In this document: piece after piece, positions 13,508 through 20,343 of the stretch | How the letters are laid out: every line of letters begins with the position of its first letter | Position numbering within the stretch: the stretch's first letter is position 1 | Assembly: GCA_037384645.1 (NCBI GenBank) | Contig: JARRNT010000038.1 | Coordinates: 1-21,367 of the forward strand | Length of the DNA: 21,367 nucleotides | Direction: 5' to 3' | Origin: RI-92 sp037384645 | GTDB taxonomy: Bacteria; Pseudomonadota; Gammaproteobacteria; UBA6429; Thiohalophilaceae | The notes under the pieces: model-generated | What the model saw: the letters and a program-made list of their open reading frames with translations, nothing else | Database searches by the model: none | What the model was told of the DNA's origin: nothing | Made by a program: the position numbers and the translations under genes

Positions 13508-16045
13508 CTACAGACGCTCCAGACACCGTTCCAGTGCACTGGAAATACGTTCCCCACTCTGAAAACGGTTATCCGCTTCCTTCGCCAGCGACTTGTTAAT
13601 TATTCGACTCACACATGATGGCAAATCCGGCCGAAACAGGCGCACATCCGGGTGCTTTTCATTAGCGATCTTGTACATCAAACTGGCCAGAGATTCACCA
13701 ATAAAGGGCAATTCCCCGGTGAGCATCTGGTATATGGTAACGCCCAGCGAGAATAAATCCGAGCGACCATCCACCTTCATGCCAGCGAGTTGTTCCGGTG
13801 ACATATAGGATGGGCTGCCCAGTATGGTTCCCGTCTTGGTCTTGCTTGAGTCAGTCAGGAATGCCACCCCAAAGTCAGTGACCTTCAACACGCCGGTCTC
13901 TCTATCATAGATGATATTGGCCGGTTTAACGTCGCGATGCACCACGCCGTTCTGGTGTGCATAATCCAGGGCATCCGCCACTTTGACAAGAATCTGGAAG
14001 ACCTCCTTGGCCGGCAGCAATTTATCCGGCTTGCAATAATAAAGCAGGTTATGCCCCTTAAGGTAGTCCATGGCAATGTAGGAAAGGTCCTCGTCTTCGC
14101 CGACATCGTAAATAGTGACAATATTCGGGTGATTGAGTCTGCCTGCGGTTTCCGCTTCGCGGAAAAAGCGTTCCTTGACCTCTTCGAGTTTTTCGCCTTC
14201 GAACTCCTGCGCCAGCACCATCGTCTTGATGGCAACGGTGCGGCCGATTTTAGGATCCATGCCCAGGTAAACCATACCCATGGCGCCGCGTCCGAGTTCA
14301 CGGTCGATGGTATAGCGGCCGAGGGTGGGTTTTTGCACGCCTGAATTTTCCAGGATCAGGGTTGAACTGAGATTCGCTGCATTATTGGGTGCCATGGAAT
14401 AGGCATGTGATGCCTGCTTGGTGCGCTTGATACGATCTTCTATATCACGGAACTTGGGGTCCTGGGACTGGATATATTCCAGCACGGCCACGCCCTTGTT
14501 GTACTGGCGCTTTCGCTCATAGTCGAGTGCCAGATTATACATATAGTCAAGCACCGTTTCGTTACTGGTACACTTGCGATAACGCTCGAAGGCCTGATCC
14601 AGCTGCCCCTGGGAATGAAACGACTGGCCCAGTAACAGGTTGGCAGTCGACAGTTCATTCTGGATACGACCGACACTGCTCGCCAGCATGTGCTTGATGC
14701 TCAACAACAGGTGTCCCACGATCAGAGCCAGCAGCGGCACCATCAATGGAACCCAGGTGGATTTACCGATCATCAGGATGAAATGCGCATTGAGGATCCC
14801 CAGTGCCAGTACCACACTGAAGGCCAGCCCGGTACTGAAGCGCAGGCGTGGCAACACGAACATCAGGTACAGCCCCATTAACACTAATACCCCGGTTTGC
14901 ACCCAGACGCCCCAGCTCGGCACATGGTACAGATCGCCGTTCAGCAGGCTGGACACCACGTGCGCCGTGAAGATCGCGGGCGGCATGTCCACACCGATCG
15001 GTGATTCCAGGCGTACCGTCTGCTGACGCGCGGTAAAACCGATAATCACGGCTTTACCGGCAAAGGCCCTGGACGGTATCTTGTTATTCAGCACATCCAG
15101 GATGGAATACACCTTGAACGCGGAATGGCCGTTCTTACCCTGATAGAAATAGGGGTAGACCCGTAACTTGCTGTCAGTATCGATCGGGGTGTTATCGATG
15201 GTAATCGATTTACCGAGTCTGGCCTTGATGTTGCCGGCAGTCAGGTGCAGATAACGCGCAACCATCATCAGCGAGAATGACGGAATAAAGTCTTTACCAT
15301 ACTGGATCAACAACGGCTCGCGGCGTGCCTGCTCCTGGCGGTTGAGCCCGGTATTAAGATGGCCGACGGCCGTGACATAACGACTCAATTCCTGGATCGG
15401 CGGATAAATCGTGTCCGCCTCCGGCACCGGGTTAGAGACAAATAAACGGGTCAACCAGTTGTATTGCTTAGGCGGATTATCCACCCGCACGGTAAAACGA
15501 TGCAGGTGTTGGGCAATATTTGCCGACGCCTTGACGCTTTTGCCGTTGGCCAGGTCATAGGGCATCGCCAGGACTACCGGCCCGGCGTGTTGCAGGCTGT
15601 TGGCGAAGACCCGATCGGTGTCCAGGCCATTTTCCGCCTGATTAATCAGGCGTTCCAGCTGACGCGTATTTCTGGCATGACTATGGGTAATCGCGTCCTT
15701 GAGTTGTTCGAGTTGTTGCAGGCCATAATTACTCTGGCGCGTATCGAAGGGCACGGCATAGCCGATGACGCCCGGGTGCTGGGCGGAAATGATATCGGTG
15801 GCCTTGGCCAGCTCGTCACGTGGCCAGGGCCAGCTACCCATCTGCTGGATCGCCGCATCATCGATGGCCACCACCACCACGTTGGGATTCGCCGGACGCG
15901 AAGAAGTAAAACGCACGCCCATGTCGTATGCCTGCCAGTCGATACCCCGCAGGTCATGGCTCACGACACCGAGTAGCAAAAAGACCAGGGTGACCGCCAG
16001 ACCAATAAACCAGTCGGTTTTCCAGGCATTGGGTATCTTCAACAA
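13508..16045 (-). CDS. CHASE2-domain transmembrane Ser/Thr protein kinase
   Basis: This is an 845-residue membrane kinase. A membrane helix (about 12-30) is followed by an extracytoplasmic CHASE2 sensor (about 30-375, with VVVVAIDD, SWPWPR and VIIGFTA). Three more helices follow (about 380-398, 403-425, 430-452), then a TPR-like helical linker (about 463-540) and a Hanks-type kinase domain (577-845). The kinase is complete: glycine loop LGRGAMG (584-590), AIK Lys607, HRDVKPAN (Asp705), DFG (724-726), an activation loop with several Thr, and SPEQ (749-752). The start is a TTG at 16045, chosen because AAGGGTG precedes it and no ATG occurs before residue 42. It is first in a unit with PP2C and two FHA genes. 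The signal sensed is unknown. Confidence 0.94.
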   Translation of the reverse strand: MLKIPNAWKTDWFIGLAVTLVFLLLGVVSHDLRGIDWQAYDMGVRFTSSRPANPNVVVVAIDDAAIQQMGSWPWPRDELAKATDIISAQHPGVIGYAVPFDTRQSNYGLQQLEQLKDAITHSHARNTRQLERLINQAENGLDTDRVFANSLQHAGPVVLAMPYDLANGKSVKASANIAQHLHRFTVRVDNPPKQYNWLTRLFVSNPVPEADTIYPPIQELSRYVTAVGHLNTGLNRQEQARREPLLIQYGKDFIPSFSLMMVARYLHLTAGNIKARLGKSITIDNTPIDTDSKLRVYPYFYQGKNGHSAFKVYSILDVLNNKIPSRAFAGKAVIIGFTARQQTVRLESPIGVDMPPAIFTAHVVSSLLNGDLYHVPSWGVWVQTGVLVLMGLYLMFVLPRLRFSTGLAFSVVLALGILNAHFILMIGKSTWVPLMVPLLALIVGHLLLSIKHMLASSVGRIQNELSTANLLLGQSFHSQGQLDQAFERYRKCTSNETVLDYMYNLALDYERKRQYNKGVAVLEYIQSQDPKFRDIEDRIKRTKQASHAYSMAPNNAANLSSTLILENSGVQKPTLGRYTIDRELGRGAMGMVYLGMDPKIGRTVAIKTMVLAQEFEGEKLEEVKERFFREAETAGRLNHPNIVTIYDVGEDEDLSYIAMDYLKGHNLLYYCKPDKLLPAKEVFQILVKVADALDYAHQNGVVHRDVKPANIIYDRETGVLKVTDFGVAFLTDSSKTKTGTILGSPSYMSPEQLAGMKVDGRSDLFSLGVTIYQMLTGELPFIGESLASLMYKIANEKHPDVRLFRPDLPSCVSRIINKSLAKEADNRFQSGERISSALERCLERL

Positions 16046-16138
16046 GTTTCACCCTTTTTATGTCGAAGGTTCCCCATGAATTACTGCGCTTTATTATTTT
16101 GAAAAATCGCCAACATCTGAACTTAATGCCCTGATTAC

Positions 16139-16156
16139 TATAGTTATTTAGCTATA
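16139..16156. repeat. 18-bp near-perfect palindrome TATAGTTA-TT-TAGCTATA
   Basis: The arms are eight bases with one mismatch around a 2-bp centre. It lies about 94 bp before the kinase start codon, in the only substantial non-coding stretch upstream of the cassette. It could be a regulator binding site; being A/T-rich it could also occur by chance. Confidence 0.35.
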
Positions 16157-16216
16157 CAGACTGCCGGATAGCAATCCAGAATTATATCGGCAAACTCGCG
16201 CCCGGCATAAGTCAAA

Positions 16217-16231
16217 CCCGGCAAATCCGGG
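16217..16231 (-). terminator. Weak terminator-like hairpin after aspS
   Basis: On the minus strand CCCGG (16227-16231) pairs with CCGGG (16217-16221) around a five-base loop, 18 bases after the aspS stop codon, followed by a broken T-run TTTGACTTAT. The stem is only five base pairs, so termination may be partial. Confidence 0.35.
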
Positions 16232-16249
16232 ATCTAGCGGGCACTATGA

Positions 16250-18034
16250 TCAGGATTCAGCCGGTTTGGGGGGATTGCGTAGCTTGATGTGGAGTTCCCG
16301 CAACTGACGTTCTGAGACCGGTGACGGCGCCTGGGTCAGCAGGCAGGCGGCAGTCTGGGTCTTGGGGAAGGCCATCACATCACGAATGGTGTGCGCCCCG
16401 GCCATGAGCATAATGAGCCGATCCATGCCAAAGGCGATACCGCCATGCGGCGGGCAACCGTAGCTCAGGGCATCCAGCAAAAAGCCGAACTTCTCCCGGG
16501 CTTCCTCGTCGCTGATACCCAGCAGGCGAAAGACCTTTTCCTGGACCTCGCTGCGATAGATACGCATGGAGCCCCCACCTACTTCCGTCCCATTGAGGAC
16601 CATGTCGTAGGCCCGGGAGTGACACTGCCCCGGTTCGGATTCGAGCTGGTCGAGCTGGCTTTCCTTGGGTGAGGTAAACGGGTGGTGCAACGATATCCAG
16701 CGTTGCTCTCCCTCGTCCCATTCGAACATGGGAAAATCCACGACCCACAGCGGAGCCCAGGTCTCACTGACCAGGCCTCGATCGTGACCAATTTTTACCC
16801 GCAGGGCACCGAGGGACTCGTTGACCACCGTGGCCTTATCGGCCCCGAAGAAGATCAGGTCGCCGTCCGCCGCACCCGTGCGTTCCAGAATGGCGGTAAT
16901 GGCCTCATCGGTGAGGAATTTGAGGATGGGGGATTGCAGCCCCTCTTTGCCCCTGGCCAGTTCATTGACCTTGATATAGGCCAGGCCCCTGGCACCATAG
17001 ATACCTACGAAGGCGGTGTATTCGTCGATTTCCTTGCGGGTGAGTTCGCCGCCCCTGGGTACGCGCAGGGCCGCCACCCGGCCCTTGGGGTCGTTGGCCG
17101 GGCCACTGAATACCTTGAATTCCACGCCCTGCAGGGTATCGCCGATGTCCACCAGTTCCAGCGGAATCCGCAAATCCGGCTTGTCCGAACCATAACGGTG
17201 CATGGCCTCGGCATAGGTCATTTGCGGAAACGGCGCCGCCAATTTGACGCCCAGTGTCTGGTCAAAAACCAGCCTGATCATGTCTTCCATCATGGCCATC
17301 AGCTGGGTTTCGTCGAGGAAGGAGGTCTCGATATCAAGCTGGGTAAATTCCGGCTGACGGTCGGCCCGCAGGTCTTCGTCACGGAAGCAACGGACGATCT
17401 GGTAGTACCGGTCCATCCCGGCCACCATCAGTAACTGTTTGAAAATCTGGGGTGATTGCGGCAGTGCGAAAAAGGTGCCGTCATGGGTCCGACTGGGCAC
17501 CAGGTAATCGCGCGCACCTTCCGGGGTAGCCTTGGTCAGCATGGGCGTCTCGATGTCGAGAAAACCGTGCTCATCGAGATATTGGCGCAACAGGCGGGTA
17601 ACCTGGGAGCGCAATTTGATCCGCTCCAGCATCTCCGGCCGACGCAGGTCAAAATAACGATACTTGAGGCGGTTTTCCTCGGAGACGGTGTCGTCGTCCA
17701 GCACGTAGGGCGGTGGCGCTGACCGGTTCAGGATCACCAGGCCAGTGCCCAGGATCTCGATTTCCCCCGTGGGCAGATTGGGGTTGATGGTGCCCTCGGG
17801 GCGCCGCCGTACGGTCCCTGTCACCTGCAACACGAATTCACTTCGTACCCGTTCGGCATCGGCAAAGATATCCGGCTTATCCGGGTCATACACCACCTGC
17901 ACCATGCCCTCGCGGTCGCGCAGGTCGATGAAAATGACGCCACCGTGATCACGGCGACGATGAACCCAGCCGCAAACCGTGACTGTCTGGTCAATGTGTT
18001 CGGCGGTCACCTGACCGCAGTAATGGGTACGCAT
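16250..18034 (-). CDS. aspS: Aspartyl-tRNA synthetase (likely non-discriminating, Asp/Asn)
   Basis: This enzyme charges tRNA-Asp with aspartate. The 594-residue class IIb synthetase has an OB-fold anticodon domain (about 1-105), the catalytic flipping-loop segment PEGARDYLVPSR (171-182), motif 2 with RCFRDEDLRADRQPEF (215-230), the bacterial GAD insertion (about 290-420) and motif 3 GIAFGMDRL (532-540). In the anticodon domain, WVHRRRDHGG places His at 30 and RPEG places Gly at 81. In Pseudomonas aeruginosa the equivalent His31 and Gly82/83 are known to let the enzyme also charge tRNA-Asn. The start is ATG 18034 with no strong Shine-Dalgarno. aspS upstream of yebC-ruvC is the usual gammaproteobacterial order, here interrupted by the signalling cassette. 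Confidence 0.97.
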   Translation of the reverse strand: MRTHYCGQVTAEHIDQTVTVCGWVHRRRDHGGVIFIDLRDREGMVQVVYDPDKPDIFADAERVRSEFVLQVTGTVRRRPEGTINPNLPTGEIEILGTGLVILNRSAPPPYVLDDDTVSEENRLKYRYFDLRRPEMLERIKLRSQVTRLLRQYLDEHGFLDIETPMLTKATPEGARDYLVPSRTHDGTFFALPQSPQIFKQLLMVAGMDRYYQIVRCFRDEDLRADRQPEFTQLDIETSFLDETQLMAMMEDMIRLVFDQTLGVKLAAPFPQMTYAEAMHRYGSDKPDLRIPLELVDIGDTLQGVEFKVFSGPANDPKGRVAALRVPRGGELTRKEIDEYTAFVGIYGARGLAYIKVNELARGKEGLQSPILKFLTDEAITAILERTGAADGDLIFFGADKATVVNESLGALRVKIGHDRGLVSETWAPLWVVDFPMFEWDEGEQRWISLHHPFTSPKESQLDQLESEPGQCHSRAYDMVLNGTEVGGGSMRIYRSEVQEKVFRLLGISDEEAREKFGFLLDALSYGCPPHGGIAFGMDRLIMLMAGAHTIRDVMAFPKTQTAACLLTQAPSPVSERQLRELHIKLRNPPKPAES

Positions 18035-18067
18035 GAATCTGGACTTGGAATAGTGACAAAGCGGGGC

Positions 18068-18096
18068 ATGTTAAGGCCAGATACCGCCCCATGCAA
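18068..18096 (-). promoter_or_regulatory. Weak candidate promoter of aspS
   Basis: TTGCAT (18091-18096) and TAACAT (18068-18073) on the minus strand are 17 bp apart in the 107-bp gap between the FmdB-type gene and aspS. The hexamers match in three and four of six positions, so this is tentative; aspS may equally be read from further upstream. Confidence 0.25.
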
Positions 18097-18141
18097 GCCC
18101 AATCACCTTCGTGCCGCTACCGGCAAACGCGTCCGAAAGCG

Positions 18142-18423
18142 TTATTTTTCGCCGCTTGCCGACTTCTTCTCCGGCTTGTCAGGCTTGCCCGTCGCGGCCT
18201 TAGTGGTATCGCTGCCACCACCGCTTAGATTCTTTTTATTACCGGTCTTGAAATCGGTTTCATACCAGCCGCCGCCCTTGAGGCGGAAACCAGCAGCCGA
18301 TATCAGCTTTTGTAATGTTTCCCCATGGCACTCGGGGCACTGGGTCAACGGTGGATCGGAAATCTTTTGCAATTTCTCCAGTGTGTGCCCACAGGCAGTA
18401 CATTCATACTCGTATATCGGCAT
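18142..18423 (-). CDS. FmdB-type small zinc-ribbon protein
   Basis: The 93-residue protein has the conserved MPIYEYECTACG start and two CxxC knuckles (C8/C11 and C29/C32) that should hold one zinc ion. It is followed by the AAGFRLKGGGWYETDFK block and a Lys/Gly/Ser-rich disordered tail. This family often lies next to aspS in proteobacteria; its function is not established, though a nucleic-acid or regulatory role is assumed. GAGGT precedes ATG 18423. Confidence 0.9.
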   Translation of the reverse strand: MPIYEYECTACGHTLEKLQKISDPPLTQCPECHGETLQKLISAAGFRLKGGGWYETDFKTGNKKNLSGGGSDTTKAATGKPDKPEKKSASGEK

Positions 18424-18483
18424 TGCCTACCTCATCCAGCTCAAGCCAAACCGCAATCTAAATGTGGGTCGCAAACTCGTTTT

Positions 18484-18759
18484 TCAAGCCAGGCCCAGAT
18501 CGTCTTTATGCTGCCTGGCGGTACAGTCCTCTGCCTGCCGGGCCTTTTCCACCGTCTTCAGCAAGTGGCGATGCGTCTCTTCAGACATCCCGCTATTCAG
18601 GTAACGCTCCACCGCCCGCAAGACCTCTTCCAGGTAACCAAGACGATAATGATGACTCAAAAAGCTCTTGGCCAGGTAATGGGAATCCTTGCCCTGCTCC
18701 CGCATACGCTTTGCCAAATCCAGCGCAGCGGCCAGTTCCTGTTCAGTCGGCTTGGACAT
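18484..18759 (-). CDS. Conserved-looking small helical protein of unknown function
   Basis: I do not recognise this 91-residue protein. It is charged and predicted helical throughout, with no signal peptide or membrane segment. It contains KRMREQGKDSHYLAKSFLSHHYRLGYLEEVL and a second half YLNSGMSEETHRHLLKTVEKARQ. An excellent ribosome site (GGAGGT five bases before ATG 18759) and protein-like composition argue that it is real. It reads toward the FmdB-type gene 60 bp downstream and is divergent from the DUF1614 gene. Confidence 0.78.
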   Translation of the reverse strand: MSKPTEQELAAALDLAKRMREQGKDSHYLAKSFLSHHYRLGYLEEVLRAVERYLNSGMSEETHRHLLKTVEKARQAEDCTARQHKDDLGLA

Positions 18760-18793
18760 CGTCTACCTCCGCCTCGCTGACGGGTAACCCCGG

Positions 18794-18822
18794 TTCAATC
18801 TTACCAGATTCTTCTGTATAAC
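18794..18822 (+). promoter_or_regulatory. Candidate promoter of the DUF1614 gene, giving a leaderless transcript
   Basis: TTCAAT (18794-18799) and TATAAC (18817-18822) are 17 bp apart. The -10 fits five of six consensus bases; the -35 only three. The -10 ends seven bases before ATG 18830, so transcription would begin at or next to the start codon. No Shine-Dalgarno is visible before that ATG, which agrees with a leaderless message. Confidence 0.4.
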
Positions 18823-18829
18823 CCATCTC

Positions 18830-19489
18830 ATGCGTTTACCACCTACGCCGTTCCAGTTAATCCTGTTTGTCCTGATCCTGGTCCTGCTCTTCAGCCTGGT
18901 CCAGATCGGGCTGTTGCATATTGCCGCCGAGAAACTGGGCATCAGTTTCGGCCAGGCCCTGTTTGCCCTGTTGCTGTGCCTGCTGGGCAGCGTCATCAAC
19001 CTGCCCCTGTTTACCCTGCCCATGCCGCCTGATGTAACACCGCCACCCTATTCAGGCTGGCTGCTGGGACCGGTCAACCCGCGCCCGGACCGCATCATCG
19101 TGGCGGTCAATTTCGGCGGGGCCATCATGCCGGTGATGTTCTGCCTGTACCTGATCGCACACCTCCAGCTGGGACAGATCCCCCTGTTACTGGCGATCGC
19201 CTGCGTCAGTGCAGTCAGTTATTTCCTGAGCCGACCGGTACAGGGTCTGGGCATTGCCATGCCGCTGTTTATTCCGCCCATCGTTGCCGCACTCTGCGCC
19301 CTGGTGTTCGCCCCCCAGCACAGTGCCGCCGTGGCCTATATCAGCGGAACCCTTGGTGTCATTATCGGCGCGGATTTGCTACGACTGAAACAGATCCAGC
19401 GTATCGGCGCACCGGTTGTTTCCATTGGTGGTGCCGGCACCTTTGATGGTATTTTCCTGACCGGCATCGTCGCCGTGTTACTGGCCTGA
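18830..19489 (+). CDS. DUF1614 family multi-pass membrane protein
   Basis: The 219-residue protein is highly hydrophobic with about six or seven membrane segments. Family-like features are GSVINLPLF near residue 53, the VNFGGAIMPV segment near 93, and a Gly-rich GGAGTFDGIFLTGI near the C-terminus. The role of DUF1614 proteins is unknown; the conserved polar and glycine residues within helices suggest a transporter or membrane enzyme. The start ATG 18830 has no ribosome site, and no other ATG occurs before residue 65. It is the first of three plus-strand genes; the SDR gene follows after eight bases with its ribosome site at the stop codon. Confidence 0.85.
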   Translation: MRLPPTPFQLILFVLILVLLFSLVQIGLLHIAAEKLGISFGQALFALLLCLLGSVINLPLFTLPMPPDVTPPPYSGWLLGPVNPRPDRIIVAVNFGGAIMPVMFCLYLIAHLQLGQIPLLLAIACVSAVSYFLSRPVQGLGIAMPLFIPPIVAALCALVFAPQHSAAVAYISGTLGVIIGADLLRLKQIQRIGAPVVSIGGAGTFDGIFLTGIVAVLLA

Positions 19490-19497
19490 GGAGAGCA

Positions 19498-20343
19498 ATG
19501 CGAGAAGCAGTTGATAATAAAAGTATCCTGATTACCGGCTGCTCCAGTGGGATCGGACTGTGCACCGCGCAAGCCCTGCATGAGCGCGGTTATCGTGTTT
19601 TTGCCAGCGCCCGCAAGCGCGAAGACGTGCAACGTCTGCGCGAACGGGGACTGCAAAGTCTTCACCTCGACCTGACCGATTCGAATTCAATCCAGAACGC
19701 CGTGAAATCCGTGTTGCAGGAAACCGGCGGCACGCTTTACGCGCTGTTCAATAATGGTGCCTACGGACAACCTGGTGCAGTCGAAGACCTGCGCCGGGAC
19801 GTCATGCGTGCCCAGTTTGAAACCAACTTCCTGGGCTGGCTGGAACTCACCAATAGCGTGTTACCGGTCATGCGCGAACAGGGTTATGGCCGCATCATTC
19901 AGAACAGCTCCATTCTCGGGCTGGTAGCCATGCCTTATCGTGGTGCCTACAATGCCAGTAAATTTGCCATCGAAGGCCTGTCTGATACCTTGCGACTGGA
20001 ATTGAAACTGACCAGCCGCAATATCCATGTCGTCCTGATCGAACCGGGCCCGATCCTGACCAAATTCCGGGATAATTCCTTGCTGACTTTGCGCGAAAAC
20101 ATTGACATCGATCACAGTTTCCACCGTGAATACTATCAAGCCACCATTGATCGATTAAGCAAGGAAGGCCCCGCCGTGCCGTTTACCCTGCCGCCTGAAG
20201 CCGTCATGCGCCGCGTGATTCAGGCCCTGGAAAGCACGCGGCCGAAGGCGCGCTATTACGTAACATTCCCGACGCACCTGTTCGGGTTTCTGCGGCGTAT
20301 CCTGCCCAATCGCCTGATGGACAATCTTGCCAGGCGTTTCTGA
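19498..20343 (+). CDS. Short-chain dehydrogenase/reductase (YbbO-like)
   Basis: This is a classical SDR of 281 residues, an NAD(P)-dependent oxidoreductase, most like the YbbO group that can act on aldehydes or lipophilic ketones. The cofactor motif is TGCSSGIG (13-20), NNGAYG is at 85-90, and the catalytic set is Asn110, Ser138, Tyr151 and Lys155 in YNASK, followed by EPGPILT. ARKRED after the second strand (Arg39) favours NADPH. A C-terminal part rich in Arg and hydrophobics (about 235-281) may touch the membrane. GGAG precedes ATG 19498. The substrate is unknown. Confidence 0.92.
   Translation: MREAVDNKSILITGCSSGIGLCTAQALHERGYRVFASARKREDVQRLRERGLQSLHLDLTDSNSIQNAVKSVLQETGGTLYALFNNGAYGQPGAVEDLRRDVMRAQFETNFLGWLELTNSVLPVMREQGYGRIIQNSSILGLVAMPYRGAYNASKFAIEGLSDTLRLELKLTSRNIHVVLIEPGPILTKFRDNSLLTLRENIDIDHSFHREYYQATIDRLSKEGPAVPFTLPPEAVMRRVIQALESTRPKARYYVTFPTHLFGFLRRILPNRLMDNLARRF

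Larger units (their letters stand above)
16046..16249. promoter_or_regulatory. A/T-rich intergenic region upstream of the kinase cassette
   Basis: This 204-bp gap between aspS and the kinase gene is clearly more A/T-rich than its surroundings and has no open frame. It holds the weak aspS terminator candidate and a near-perfect 18-bp palindrome (separate entries). A TATAAT on the minus strand (16181-16186) lacks a -35 at proper spacing; TTGACT is 23 bp upstream of it. I expect the cassette promoter here but cannot place it with confidence. Confidence 0.45.

Noticed and set aside
11651..16045. Type VI secretion regulatory module (kinase, phosphatase, FHA)
   Set aside because: T6SS clusters also carry such a trio, but no secretion gene is present here and the kinase has a CHASE2 sensor unlike the usual T6SS kinase.
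16682..17434. 250-codon plus-strand open frame
   Set aside because: Antisense to the catalytic and GAD region of aspS; a shadow frame.
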